64,000 nucleotides of DNA from Anaerolineales bacterium (GTDB lineage: Bacteria > Chloroflexota > Anaerolineae > Anaerolineales > UBA4823). The DNA lies in contig JAFGQI010000117.1 of NCBI GenBank assembly GCA_016935755.1, positions 1 through 64,000 of the forward strand, written 5' to 3'. The translations under genes were made by a program, and so were the position numbers. Shown here piece after piece: positions 9,107 to 17,344 of the stretch (its first letter is position 1; every line of letters starts with the position of its first letter). The notes beneath the pieces were generated by a model. The model worked only from the letters and a program-made list of their open reading frames with translations. It ran no database searches and was not told where the DNA came from.

Positions 9107-10459
9107 TTATTGCTTCAACTCGGTCGGCGGGCTGCCGGGCTGCAGATCATCCGACCACTTGACCAGTCCATAGAAAAGAGGCAAGGGTTCGACCGGCTCA
9201 TCGCTCCAGGTGTGCGCTTCCAGGAGCGCCTGGCGCGCCTGCGCCAACGTTTCTGGCTGGTTAGCGTGGATCGTGAACAAGGGCTGACCTTCACGCAGAT
9301 GATCCCCGACCTTATGGTGTATCATAATCCCCACCGCATGGTCAATTGGGTCCCCTTTTTTCGCTCGTCCGGCTCCTAACAGCACAGCTGTCTCTCCGAC
9401 GATGCGGGCGTGAATCCCCTGCAGGTAGCCCGAACGAGGCGCAGCGACTGTTTCAATGAAAGCAGCTCGCGGGAAATTCTCCGGCTCATCCAGATAGCGG
9501 AGGTCGCCTCCCTGCGCTTGCACCAGCTCTCGGAAACGCTGCCAGGCTTTCCCCTGCAGCAGGGCCTGTTCTGCCATGCCGCGCCCGGCGTCTTCATCCG
9601 GAGCCAATCCCCCCAACGCCAGCATATGCCCGGCTAAGACCAGGCAGTGCTCCTGAAAATCCACTGGCCCGTGTCCATGCAGAGTTTGGATGGCTTCACG
9701 TACTTCCAGGGAGTTTCCAACGGCGTTACCAAGCGGCTGATTCATATCTGAAAGCAGCGCCACAGCTTTTCGTTCAGATAATTTGGCAATCCAGGCCATC
9801 GTTTCAGCCAGCACCCGCCCCGCCTCCAGGCTGGTCATGAAAGCGCCGCAGCCCACCTTGACATCCAGCACAATCGCCTGCGCCCCAGCGGCGATTTTCT
9901 TGCTCATCACCGAAGAAGCGATCAGCGGGATCGACTGCACCGTGCCAGTGACATCGCGCAGCGAATATAACTTGCCATCAGCTGGAGCCAGGTTCGCCGT
10001 CTGCCCTGTCAGCACCAAACCAATGCGGCGGAGCTGATCCAGGAATTCATCTGTGGTCAGGTTCACCCGATAGCCCGGGATCGATTCCATTTTGTCCAGG
10101 GTGCCCCCGCTGAACCCCAGGCCGCGCCCAGACATCTTGGCTACCGGCAGCCCACAAGCCGCTACGGTCGGCTCCACGACCAGGGTTGTTTTATCGCCTA
10201 CCCCACCGGTGGAATGCTTATCAACTGCAATGGGCACAACCTGAGACAGATCCAATACATCCCCCGAAAAAGCCATCGCCAGGGTCAGATCGGTGATCTC
10301 TCGCAAGGTCATGCTGTTAAGCACCACTGCCATAGCCCAAGCAGAAGCCTGGTAATCCGCGATATCCCCGCGTGTGAATCCCTGGATGAAGAACTCAATC
10401 TCCTGGCGGGTCAGCTCCTCTTTATCCCTTTTCTTAACAATGATGTCGACAGCGCGCAT
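9107..10459 (-). CDS. Pyrimidine-nucleoside (thymidine) phosphorylase
   Basis: Cleaves pyrimidine nucleosides with phosphate to give the base and (deoxy)ribose 1-phosphate. The 450 residues match the family length. The N-terminus MRAVDIIVKKRD is typical, the phosphate-binding DKHSTGGVGDK is present, and the family signature SGRGLGFSGGTLDK is followed by MESIPG. The ORF track starts at a TTG at 10474; I prefer the ATG at 10459 because GGAG lies six bases upstream and the family begins there. It faces the panE-like gene tail to tail. Its bases could feed the nearby upp. Whether it is a Pdp or strict DeoA type cannot be decided by eye. Confidence 0.92.
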   Translation of the reverse strand: MRAVDIIVKKRDKEELTRQEIEFFIQGFTRGDIADYQASAWAMAVVLNSMTLREITDLTLAMAFSGDVLDLSQVVPIAVDKHSTGGVGDKTTLVVEPTVAACGLPVAKMSGRGLGFSGGTLDKMESIPGYRVNLTTDEFLDQLRRIGLVLTGQTANLAPADGKLYSLRDVTGTVQSIPLIASSVMSKKIAAGAQAIVLDVKVGCGAFMTSLEAGRVLAETMAWIAKLSERKAVALLSDMNQPLGNAVGNSLEVREAIQTLHGHGPVDFQEHCLVLAGHMLALGGLAPDEDAGRGMAEQALLQGKAWQRFRELVQAQGGDLRYLDEPENFPRAAFIETVAAPRSGYLQGIHARIVGETAVLLGAGRAKKGDPIDHAVGIMIHHKVGDHLREGQPLFTIHANQPETLAQARQALLEAHTWSDEPVEPLPLFYGLVKWSDDLQPGSPPTELKQ

Positions 10460-10484
10460 ATGAAACTCCGTCAAGGGGAAATTC

Positions 10485-10520
10485 GGGGTATTGGGGCGGG
10501 TAAAGCCGCCCTAATACCCC
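10485..10520 (-). other. Strong hairpin in the leader of the nucleoside phosphorylase mRNA
   Basis: A 15-base-pair stem (GGGGTATTGGGGCGG with CCGCCCTAATACCCC, one G-U wobble) closes a six-base loop. It lies between the candidate -10 (10551-10556) and the ATG (10459), so it would be inside the 5' untranslated region. No U-tract follows it on the minus strand, so it is not a plain terminator. Confidence 0.55.
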
Positions 10521-10550
10521 CATCCATCCACTAACTGCGTAAGCCCTACC

Positions 10551-10556
10551 ATTATA
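10551..10556 (-). promoter_or_regulatory. Candidate -10 box (TATAAT) of the nucleoside phosphorylase gene
   Basis: A perfect TATAAT on the minus strand, about 92 bases upstream of the ATG. No convincing -35 is visible at 16-18 bases. Confidence 0.4.
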
Positions 10557-10628
10557 ACGCCTTCCCCTGACATTTCTACGTGCAGGGGGTGTTTTCATAG
10601 CTGTAAGGATAAAAAGTATTCAGCAGAT

Positions 10629-10634
10629 TATAAT
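10629..10634 (+). promoter_or_regulatory. Candidate -10 box (TATAAT) of the orphan gene at 10699
   Basis: A perfect TATAAT preceding a leader of roughly 58 bases that holds two small tandem hairpins. No good -35 was found. Confidence 0.4.
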
Positions 10635-10652
10635 GCTACTATCGTACATCCA

Positions 10653-10678
10653 GGCGAAAGCCCGGTAAGGAAATACCG
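10653..10678 (+). other. Tandem hairpins in the leader of the orphan gene
   Basis: A GNRA-capped mini-hairpin (GGC-GAAA-GCC, 10653-10662) is followed immediately by CGGTA-AGGAAA-TACCG (10663-10678). The ribosome site AAGGAG starts four bases later. I do not recognise a known riboswitch consensus. It may be a small regulatory leader or chance structure. Confidence 0.35.
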
Positions 10679-10698
10679 AGTAAGGAGTGCAGATCGGC

Positions 10699-11250
10699 AT
10701 GTCAGCAAACCCAGGCGCAGCGCCATATGCTCTTGAAGAAGGGGAAAAAACTACCCCCATAATGGCTTATACCCAAAATATGCTGGTTTTGGGAGATGTT
10801 GTCACCAAAGATGCCATCCGGGTCAGCATATGGCTGCGGACCTCTGCCATCCCCAGCTATATCTTGATCTATGGTGTGCGAGTGGTCAGGTTTAGTGAAG
10901 GCAGCCTCTCCAAACCAGAGCAGTTCTCAGAGCTTCACCTGCCTTCCTCGCAGATCATAGCCTTTCATATCAAACCTCCTGCTCAGGAGCCGCTGGATTA
11001 TGATGCGAACGAGCCAATGCGCAAAATGCACCCCACTATTGCGCTGGTGGGAGCATTCCGGTTCGATGGCTACCTGCGCATGTCCACCCACACGAACCTG
11101 GAACGTTTCCTGGACGCGGCAAAAGAGGCTTTCATCGGCATGTATGATATTTCAATCACCCAACCGGGCTCCCCAGCTACGGGGGCGATGAAGATACCTT
11201 ACGCGGTTTTACGCAAAGAAAGTGTGATGTTTCTTTCTAACGCGCGTTAA
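10699..11250 (+). CDS. Conserved-looking hypothetical protein
   Basis: I do not recognise this 183-residue protein. It has no signal peptide or membrane segment. The centre is rich in beta-type residues (VRVSIWLRTSA, YILIYGVRVVRF), and the C-terminal half contains RMSTHTNLERFLDAAKEAFIGMYDI, which looks helical. The ORF track starts at a GTG at 10687, but that codon overlaps the ribosome site AAGGAG (10682-10687); the ATG at 10699 gives a usable spacing of 11 bases. It is a single gene with its own promoter-like box and leader, convergent with queA. The coding character is supported by the ribosome site, the length and the lack of a better overlapping frame. Confidence 0.75.
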   Translation: MSANPGAAPYALEEGEKTTPIMAYTQNMLVLGDVVTKDAIRVSIWLRTSAIPSYILIYGVRVVRFSEGSLSKPEQFSELHLPSSQIIAFHIKPPAQEPLDYDANEPMRKMHPTIALVGAFRFDGYLRMSTHTNLERFLDAAKEAFIGMYDISITQPGSPATGAMKIPYAVLRKESVMFLSNAR

Positions 11251-11289
11251 ATATCTCAAGATCAGCGGTCAGGCAGGATTGGGTGGGAT

Positions 11290-12312
11290 TTATAAGATCA
11301 GCATGGCATCGCCAAAGGAGTAAAAGCGATAGCCTTGGGCAATAGCCGTCTGATAAGCAGCCAGAATACGCTCGCGCCCCGCGTAGGCGCTCACCAGCAT
11401 CAGCAAGGTTGACCGGGGCAGATGAAAATTGGTCACCAGGGCGTCTACCGACTGAAATCGAAAACCTGGCAGGATGAATAAATCCGTGGAACCTTCATAA
11501 GGGGCGACTGTCTGGCTTCCCGCAGCATGACGCGCCGCGCTTTCCAGGCTGCGTACGCTGGTAGTGCCAACCGCCACGATGCGCCTGCCCTCTGCCCGCG
11601 CCTGGTTCACTGCCCTGGCTGCTTCCAGCGGGACCTGGCACCATTCCGTATGGATTTGGTGCTGCCGGGGATCATCTTCGGTAACCGGGGCGAAGGTATC
11701 CAGCCCAACATGTAATGTGATCGTGACAAATTGGAAACCCTGCTTCTCCAGGCTCTCCATCAGGTGAGGGGTGAAATGCAAGCCAGCCGTGGGGGCTGCC
11801 GCTGATCCCGGCAGGCGAGCATAAACAGTCTGGTAGCGTTCAGGGTCCTGAATGGGCCTGTGAATGTAGGGTGGCAATGGGACATGCCCAATGCGATCCA
11901 GCTCAGCGTCCAGGGGTTTGGAAAAACGCACCAGGCGCCGCGCCCCTCCCAGCACAGCCAGAATTTCTGCGCTCAAGCCCTCCGAGACGTACAGATGTTT
12001 GCCCGGGGTGAGGCCTTTGCCGCCCACCAGAGCTTCCCAGGTCTGCTCATCTACACTGTGCAGCAGCAGGATTTCTACCTTTCCTCCCGTTGACTCCTTA
12101 GATGCGAACAGCCGGGCAGCAATAACGCGAGTTTCGTTGACGACAAATAAATCTCCAGGACGAAGATAATTGCCGATTTCATTGAATTGAGCATGTTGGA
12201 TATCCCCGCTTTGGCGATCCAAAATCAGCAGCCGGGAGGCGTCGCGCGGCTCTACCGGCGTTTGAGCGATATACTCCGGCGGGAGATGATAATCAAAATC
12301 CGATGTTTTCAC
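11290..12312 (-). CDS. queA: S-adenosylmethionine:tRNA ribosyltransferase-isomerase
   Basis: Transfers and isomerises the ribosyl part of S-adenosylmethionine onto preQ1 in tRNA, the penultimate step of queuosine synthesis. The 340-residue length is typical. Motifs include the N-terminal SDFDYHLPPEYIAQ, PVEPRDASRLL, VVNETRVIAARL, the central PTAGLHFT and the C-terminal NFHLPRSTLLMLVSA. The start overlaps the DUF2905 stop by four bases. The gene closes the operon ruvB-DUF2905-queA. No queuosine riboswitch was seen. Confidence 0.96.
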   Translation of the reverse strand: MKTSDFDYHLPPEYIAQTPVEPRDASRLLILDRQSGDIQHAQFNEIGNYLRPGDLFVVNETRVIAARLFASKESTGGKVEILLLHSVDEQTWEALVGGKGLTPGKHLYVSEGLSAEILAVLGGARRLVRFSKPLDAELDRIGHVPLPPYIHRPIQDPERYQTVYARLPGSAAAPTAGLHFTPHLMESLEKQGFQFVTITLHVGLDTFAPVTEDDPRQHQIHTEWCQVPLEAARAVNQARAEGRRIVAVGTTSVRSLESAARHAAGSQTVAPYEGSTDLFILPGFRFQSVDALVTNFHLPRSTLLMLVSAYAGRERILAAYQTAIAQGYRFYSFGDAMLIL

Positions 12313-12536
12313 TTATTCAACCAGCGAGAGATCAGGTTCAAGAGCACCGTCAGGATCACCGAGATCAGGATCGATGTGCCTAAGGCCAACACACAGGTAA
12401 AGTTCCCCCGTTCAAAGCGGATATCACCCGGGAGCCGGCCTGGGATGACACCAAATCGCGCCGCCAGATAAATCAGGCCGCCTGCAATCATCAAAACAGC
12501 CCCTGCCAGCACCAGGAACCGGGCTACTGCAATCAT
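12309..12536 (-). CDS. DUF2905 family small membrane protein
   Basis: A 75-residue integral membrane protein with two predicted helices (about residues 3-22 and 47-68) around a conserved loop GVIPGRLPGDIRFERGN, which is the DUF2905 hallmark. Function unknown. The ORF track begins at a GTG at 12563; I prefer the ATG at 12536 because it starts directly at the first helix and follows a purine-rich AGGCAGAAAG. It lies between ruvB and queA, overlapping the latter by ATGA. Confidence 0.85.
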   Translation of the reverse strand: MIAVARFLVLAGAVLMIAGGLIYLAARFGVIPGRLPGDIRFERGNFTCVLALGTSILISVILTVLLNLISRWLNK

Positions 12537-12578
12537 ATCTTTCTGCCTGTCAAAGATTGTCACAGATCAAAATTCAAC

Positions 12579-13604
12579 TCACAGTAATTTTGGCTGGTCT
12601 TCTTTCGCGTAGGTCAGGTTCAGATGTTCATAGGCCTGCCGGGTAGCTACGCGCCCTTGAGGCGTACGCTCCAAAAAACCAAGCTGAAGCAAATATGGCT
12701 CGACCACATCCATGATGGTGTCTGGCTCCTCGCTGATCGAGGCGGCGATCGTGCTGAGACCAACCGGCCCACCACGATATTTTTCGATCACGGTCAGCAG
12801 GACCCGGCGATCCAGGTCGTCCAATCCCAGGGCATCCACATCCATGAGATCCAGTGCATCATGTGAGATTGACCGGGTGATGATCCCCTGGGCGCGCACT
12901 TCTGCGAAGTCGCGCACGCGCCGCAGCATTCTCAGCGCTACCCGCGGGGTGCCGCGGCCGCGCCGGGCGATTTCATCCACGCCTTCGGGATCAGCATCTA
13001 CACCCAACACGCTGGCTGCCCGGCTGACAATCTTGCACATGGCAGGGATATCATAGAAATCCAGCCGGTAAACCGCCCCAAAACGCGCCCGCAAGGGCGC
13101 GGTCAGCAGGGCCAGGCGCGTCGTTGCACCGATCACCGAAAAGCGCGGCAGTTTCAGGCGGATCGAGCGCGCCGAAGGCCCCTTCCCGATGATAATATCC
13201 AGAGCAAAGTCTTCCATCGCCGGATACAGCACTTCTTCAATTGAACGCCCGAGGCGGTGGATTTCATCCACAAAGAGAATATCTCCTGCGCGCAGGTTGG
13301 TTAAAATAGCAGCCAGGTCTCCGGGATGTTCGATAGCAGGGCCGGAGGTAATTTTGATATTCACCCCCATCTCGTTGGCTAAGATATGCGCCAGAGTTGT
13401 TTTTCCCAGGCCAGGCGGGCCATAGAACAGCACATGATCTAAAGGCTCGCCGCGCTGTCGGGCAGCCGCAATTAAGATCTCCAGGTTCTCGCGCACTCGA
13501 TCCTGTCCAATCAAATCGGCAAGGCTCTTGGGGCGCAGGGCCGGGTCCAGCCGGTCATCTGCCTGGGGCCGGGGGTTCACCAATCTTTCAGTTGTTTCAC
13601 TCAT
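12579..13604 (-). CDS. ruvB: Holliday junction branch migration helicase RuvB
   Basis: AAA+ motor that drives branch migration of Holliday junctions with RuvA. The 341 residues match the family. Visible motifs are Walker [10 protein letters not shown], Walker [12 protein letters not shown], sensor I GATTR, an arginine-finger-type RARFG, and the C-terminal winged helix with [16 protein letters not shown]. The first gene of ruvB-DUF2905-queA; ruvA and ruvC are not in the window. The ATG at 13604 has no Shine-Dalgarno but lies seven bases after a TATAAT, so the mRNA may be leaderless. Confidence 0.97.
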   Translation of the reverse strand: MSETTERLVNPRPQADDRLDPALRPKSLADLIGQDRVRENLEILIAAARQRGEPLDHVLFYGPPGLGKTTLAHILANEMGVNIKITSGPAIEHPGDLAAILTNLRAGDILFVDEIHRLGRSIEEVLYPAMEDFALDIIIGKGPSARSIRLKLPRFSVIGATTRLALLTAPLRARFGAVYRLDFYDIPAMCKIVSRAASVLGVDADPEGVDEIARRGRGTPRVALRMLRRVRDFAEVRAQGIITRSISHDALDLMDVDALGLDDLDRRVLLTVIEKYRGGPVGLSTIAASISEEPDTIMDVVEPYLLQLGFLERTPQGRVATRQAYEHLNLTYAKEDQPKLL

Positions 13605-13611
13605 GGGGGTG

Positions 13612-13617
13612 ATTATA
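13612..13617 (-). promoter_or_regulatory. -10 box (TATAAT) seven bases before ruvB
   Basis: A perfect TATAAT on the minus strand, separated by seven bases (CACCCCC) from the ruvB ATG. Initiation would fall at the start codon, giving a leaderless ruvB mRNA. The upp promoter faces the other way a few bases off. Confidence 0.55.
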
Positions 13618-13631
13618 ACCCGGTTTCCAGC

Positions 13632-13637
13632 TATAAT
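13632..13637 (+). promoter_or_regulatory. Candidate -10 box (TATAAT) of upp
   Basis: A perfect TATAAT 29 bases before the upp ATG, leaving a leader of about 22 bases with a good AGGAG ribosome site. No convincing -35 hexamer at 17 bases. Confidence 0.5.
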
Positions 13638-13666
13638 AAACGTATCCTCAATCTAGGAGCAACTGT

Positions 13667-14293
13667 ATGGAAAATCTGTTCCCTTCCTCCCATCCCCTGA
13701 TTGCACATAAACTCACCAGATTACGCGATAAAGGCACCGACCCCAAAAAATTCCGCGAACTCGTACGGGAGATTTCTGCCTTGCTGGCTTATGAAGCGAC
13801 CGCTGATCTTTTGCTCCAGCCTCGCCAGGTGGAAACTCCGCTGGCGATATTCAATGGCTCGGAACTGATGGAAAAGATTGGGCTGGTTCCCATCTTGCGG
13901 GCAGGCTTAGGCATGGTAGAAGGCGTTTGGAATCTGATGCCTTCCGCCGAAGTCTGGCATATCGGCCTGTTCCGCGATGAACGGACCCTCAAACCAGTCC
14001 AATACTACAACAAACTGCCCATCGAACCCACCGTCACAGTTTGCCTGGTGCTAGACCCGATGCTGGCTACCGGCGGATCGGCAGTGGCTACCATCGATAT
14101 CTTGAAGCGATGGGGTGTATCCAAGATCAAGTTCGTGGGCCTGATCGGCGCTCCAGAAGGCATCGAGCTGGTGCAGAAAAATCACCCCGAAGTGCCCATC
14201 CACCTGGCTGCCATTGACGAAAGACTCAATGAAAAAGGATACATCCTCCCCGGCCTGGGCGACGCGGGCGACCGCCAGTTCGGCACAGGTTAA
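13667..14293 (+). CDS. upp: Uracil phosphoribosyltransferase
   Basis: Salvages uracil to UMP using PRPP. The 208 residues match the bacterial Upp family. Landmarks are the N-terminal [13 protein letters not shown], the PRPP loop [11 protein letters not shown] and the C-terminal [11 protein letters not shown]. Strong AGGAG ribosome site seven bases before the ATG. Its product pathway fits the pyrimidine phosphorylase 3 kb upstream. The stop shares a TTAA with the stop of the convergent membrane protein gene, so no terminator fits between them. Confidence 0.97.
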   Translation: MENLFPSSHPLIAHKLTRLRDKGTDPKKFRELVREISALLAYEATADLLLQPRQVETPLAIFNGSELMEKIGLVPILRAGLGMVEGVWNLMPSAEVWHIGLFRDERTLKPVQYYNKLPIEPTVTVCLVLDPMLATGGSAVATIDILKRWGVSKIKFVGLIGAPEGIELVQKNHPEVPIHLAAIDERLNEKGYILPGLGDAGDRQFGTG

Positions 14294-14910
14294 AACAGAA
14301 AAGGGATAAACAGCTTACTGCGAGCTTTGTAATCTGCAAAGCCTATCAATCCCGACAGCACCTGATCTTTCTGGCGCATGCGCGGCAGCCAGTAGAACAG
14401 CACCCAGACCAGTAAGATGGCAACTGGCAGCCAATGCCTAGCCAGCAGGCTGAAGCTCAAGTAGATCAGCAGCTCACCGAAATAGTTGGGGTTGCGCAAG
14501 CGGCTAAATAACCCATCGGTGATCAGAACCCCTGGGTTGAGTTTAAGCGAGGCATGTTTCTGCATGTCTGAGGCGAAATGGAGGAAGAGACCCAAAGCAA
14601 ATAAGGAAATACAAAACGCCTGAAGCCATGCGGGAGCCTGCACTGCCTGCGAGGTGATGATCCAGGGAGCTGTCCAGTATAAACATAATGCCAACCAGCT
14701 GACCACCCCAAAGCCCAGGCTGACTTTTTGCTCCCAGGACTGGTCAGGGAAAATATTGCTCTTCAATACCCACAGGATGCCATAAGTGCCATGCAGAGCC
14801 AGGTAGATCCAGGCTGTCGAATTGTTCCATTGATTGAAAACAGCCATCATGATCAAGATAATTATGGCTGTGACACCTTTGTTGGTATCGATAAAGAATT
14901 TTTGTTTCAT
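14290..14910 (-). CDS. ICMT/DUF1295-type integral membrane protein (possible methyltransferase or reductase)
   Basis: A 206-residue protein with about five or six hydrophobic helices. The C-terminal part carries [12 protein letters not shown], the signature shared by isoprenylcysteine carboxyl methyltransferase-like and steroid-reductase-like (DUF1295) proteins, which bind SAM or NADPH at the membrane. The ORF track starts at 14997; I choose the ATG at 14910 (MKQKFF) because AGGA lies eight bases upstream and the first helix begins soon after. A TATAAC hexamer at about 14952-14957 could be its -10. The substrate is unknown. Tail-to-tail overlap with upp. Confidence 0.7.
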   Translation of the reverse strand: MKQKFFIDTNKGVTAIIILIMMAVFNQWNNSTAWIYLALHGTYGILWVLKSNIFPDQSWEQKVSLGFGVVSWLALCLYWTAPWIITSQAVQAPAWLQAFCISLFALGLFLHFASDMQKHASLKLNPGVLITDGLFSRLRNPNYFGELLIYLSFSLLARHWLPVAILLVWVLFYWLPRMRQKDQVLSGLIGFADYKARSKLFIPFLF

Positions 14911-15022
14911 GATTGTTTTCCTAACAGACTTGCCTAAAACCTCGATCATGTTATACAATTGGGACATGTTCTGTAGAAAATAATCCGGAGATCGCACTCT
15001 CTGTGCATGGGATATTCTTCAT

Positions 15023-17254
15023 ATGATAACAGAAAAGTTTGGCCGATACGAAATAAAATCCGAAATCGCCCGCGGGGGCATGGCAACAGTCTTCCATGCC
15101 TACGATCCGAGCTTTGAGCGTGATGTGGCGCTCAAAGTCTTACCGCAGGTCTTTCTGCATGACCCGCAGTTCCGGACGCGCTTCGAACGCGAAGCTAAAA
15201 TGATCGCCCGTCTGGAACACCCCGCAATTGTGCCTGTATACGATTTCGGCGAAGAAGAGGGACAACCCTATATTGTTATGCGCTATATGTCGGGCGGAGA
15301 TTTAACCGAACGCATTGAAAGCAGAACGCTATCACTGGCAGAAACCGCCAAAATCGTCAACCGTATTGCCCAATCCCTGGATGCCGCCCACGCCCGGAAC
15401 ATCGTCCACCGCGATCTCAAACCCGGCAACGTTCTTTTCGACCAATATGGGAATGCCTTCCTATCTGATTTTGGCATAGCCCGCATGGCCGAAGAAGCTG
15501 GCCCCACGCTAACAGGCACATCTATCCTGGGAACGCCTTCCTACATGAGCCCTGAACAGGTACAGGGCGAAAAAGATCTGGATGGGCGCAGCGACATCTA
15601 TGCCCTGGGAGTGCTCGTCTTCCAAATGCTTACCGGGGTCATGCCCTACCAGGGGGATACGCCGGCCAAAGTCATGATGATGCATGTCTTGCAGCCGGTC
15701 CCCAGCATTCTGGATTTCAAGCCAGACCTGCCCACTCACTGCGAGGCGCTGATCCTCAAAGCGATGGCAAAAAGCCCGGCAGACCGCTTTGCCACGGCAG
15801 GCGAATTATCCCTGGCGCTGGATAGCATCGCCCGCGGCGAGCCGTTACCATCGCTCTTCTCTACTACGGATACAGTAATCGCTAAGGGCGCCCCCGCCGT
15901 CATCCCATCCGGGGCAGGTACCCAACCAGCCTCTGCCGCTCAAACTGTTCTCTCACGCCCAAGACCAGGGGCTGTCCCGGCTGGGCCTGAAATTGCCGAA
16001 CCGCCCCAGGCGAAGAAATCATCGCCCATTATCCCCATCGTGATCTTCGCGGCGCTTTTCCTGGCAGTGGTGGGAGGGCTGGCATTCTTTGGCACGCAAG
16101 GGAAAGGCCCCCTGGCCATGTTAGCCCCAGCCACGGCGACGACACAGCCCAGCCCCACGGCTGTACCGGCTACCGACACACCCCCTACAAGCACTACCGC
16201 TCCCACGGCTGTGGAGAACCTGCCGGCAGTTGTCACTGCCACCGAAGCGCCGACCGAGCCGCCAACGGAGATCCCAGCCACGCCAACCGAAACAGCTACC
16301 CCTGTACCGACCGCTCCAATCATCGGTGGGGCAGATAAGATCGCCTGGTTGGACAAGAACGATATTTGGATCGCCAACCTGGATGGCAGTGAGCTGGCGC
16401 AGCTGACCGAGGATGGCACGATCAAGAGCGGGCTGCAGTGGGCGCCGGATGGTCAGGCGGTTTACTATATCTCCGGGAAGTGTGTGCAGTCCGTCCGGCT
16501 TTCCGATACGCGCATCGACATCATCACCTGCTTCAACTACGTTGACTATCTCAAATCCTTTGAAATCTCCCCCGATGGTTCTACTGTTGCCATCAGCCTG
16601 GACAACCAGCTCTACCTGGTGCCTTATGATCTGCAGCTCCTGTCGGAGGTAAAGGTGCGCTCCGACCTGACCGATCTGGCTGAGTGCAAGGATTTTGCAC
16701 CCTATCTGAAAAACTTCGTTAAATACGCTCACTGGTCAAAGGATGGGCAGTTCCTGGCGATGGTCATCTTTGGGGTTGCCTCCGACATTGGCTCGGCGGA
16801 TATCGTCCAGGTGATTCCCATCACCCAATGCACAGCCAACCCGCGCGCCGTGGATAATTTCCCGCCGCCGCGCTTCCGCCCGGCGGAGTATGAAAAAGCG
16901 CCCATGATCCCCAGCTTTGCCTGGGATGGACTGGTGCTGTTTGCAATGCACACGGTGATGCGCACAAACGGGTACGGCGATCTGTATATTTACAATATGG
17001 ATCTTCACAAAGCGCAAAGCAAAGTGAATCCGGTCAAGAACTCTTGCTGCTACCGCGATCCATACTGGAGCCCGGATGGCACCCATCTGTTGATCTCTTA
17101 CCAGAACTGGACCGATGGTCCAGCCAGCCCGGTTTCGCTTTATTACATCCCGTATGGCACGATTGGATCTGGCGCCACCTACGACCCACTCCCCATCCCC
17201 CCCATTACTGGAGATATGGCCAACCCGCAGCCCATCTTGAGAATAGCGCAGTAG
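15023..17254 (+). CDS. PknB-type Ser/Thr kinase with membrane helix and beta-propeller-like extracellular sensor
   Basis: A 743-residue transmembrane Hanks-type kinase. Residues 1-270 contain ARGGMATVFHA (glycine loop), VALKV (ATP-binding lysine), HRDLKPGN (catalytic loop), SDFGIAR (metal-binding DFG) and GTPSYMSPEQ (activation end). A Pro-rich juxtamembrane segment and one helix (SPIIPIVIFAALFLAVVGG, about 336-357) follow, then a long Thr/Pro linker. The outer part has TolB/WD40-like repeats (DIWIANLDGSELAQLT, WAPDGQAVYYIS, WSPDGTHLLIS). The kinase is cytoplasmic and the propeller probably senses an extracytoplasmic ligand. There is no clear Shine-Dalgarno; TGG-GATATT ends six bases before the ATG and could give a leaderless message. 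No partner phosphatase is adjacent. Confidence 0.9.
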   Translation: MITEKFGRYEIKSEIARGGMATVFHAYDPSFERDVALKVLPQVFLHDPQFRTRFEREAKMIARLEHPAIVPVYDFGEEEGQPYIVMRYMSGGDLTERIESRTLSLAETAKIVNRIAQSLDAAHARNIVHRDLKPGNVLFDQYGNAFLSDFGIARMAEEAGPTLTGTSILGTPSYMSPEQVQGEKDLDGRSDIYALGVLVFQMLTGVMPYQGDTPAKVMMMHVLQPVPSILDFKPDLPTHCEALILKAMAKSPADRFATAGELSLALDSIARGEPLPSLFSTTDTVIAKGAPAVIPSGAGTQPASAAQTVLSRPRPGAVPAGPEIAEPPQAKKSSPIIPIVIFAALFLAVVGGLAFFGTQGKGPLAMLAPATATTQPSPTAVPATDTPPTSTTAPTAVENLPAVVTATEAPTEPPTEIPATPTETATPVPTAPIIGGADKIAWLDKNDIWIANLDGSELAQLTEDGTIKSGLQWAPDGQAVYYISGKCVQSVRLSDTRIDIITCFNYVDYLKSFEISPDGSTVAISLDNQLYLVPYDLQLLSEVKVRSDLTDLAECKDFAPYLKNFVKYAHWSKDGQFLAMVIFGVASDIGSADIVQVIPITQCTANPRAVDNFPPPRFRPAEYEKAPMIPSFAWDGLVLFAMHTVMRTNGYGDLYIYNMDLHKAQSKVNPVKNSCCYRDPYWSPDGTHLLISYQNWTDGPASPVSLYYIPYGTIGSGATYDPLPIPPITGDMANPQPILRIAQ

Positions 17255-17264
17255 AATCACGGAG

Positions 17265-17291
17265 TTGCCAGGCCTGTGATAAAATTATAAG
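17265..17291 (+). promoter_or_regulatory. Candidate promoter of the ABC importer operon
   Basis: TTGCCA (17265-17270, five of six matches) and TATAAG (17286-17291) are separated by 15 bases, shorter than ideal. The predicted start leaves a leader of about 45 bases before the lipoprotein ATG. Confidence 0.4.
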
Positions 17292-17344
17292 GTTTTACAA
17301 AGCCCACTATGGGTTTTTATTCGTTCGGAGGAAAGGAATTCCTG

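Noticed and set aside
10641-10698. Known riboswitch class in the leader of the orphan gene
   Set aside because: The two hairpins do not match any riboswitch consensus that I can recall; listed only as structure.
16121-16732. Minus-strand ORF of 203 residues with Gly/Arg-rich end
   Set aside because: Mirror of the Thr/Pro linker and propeller of the kinase gene.
17255-17344. TPP riboswitch upstream of the NMT1-like binding protein
   Set aside because: No CUGAGA or ACCUGA-type core elements are visible in the leader.
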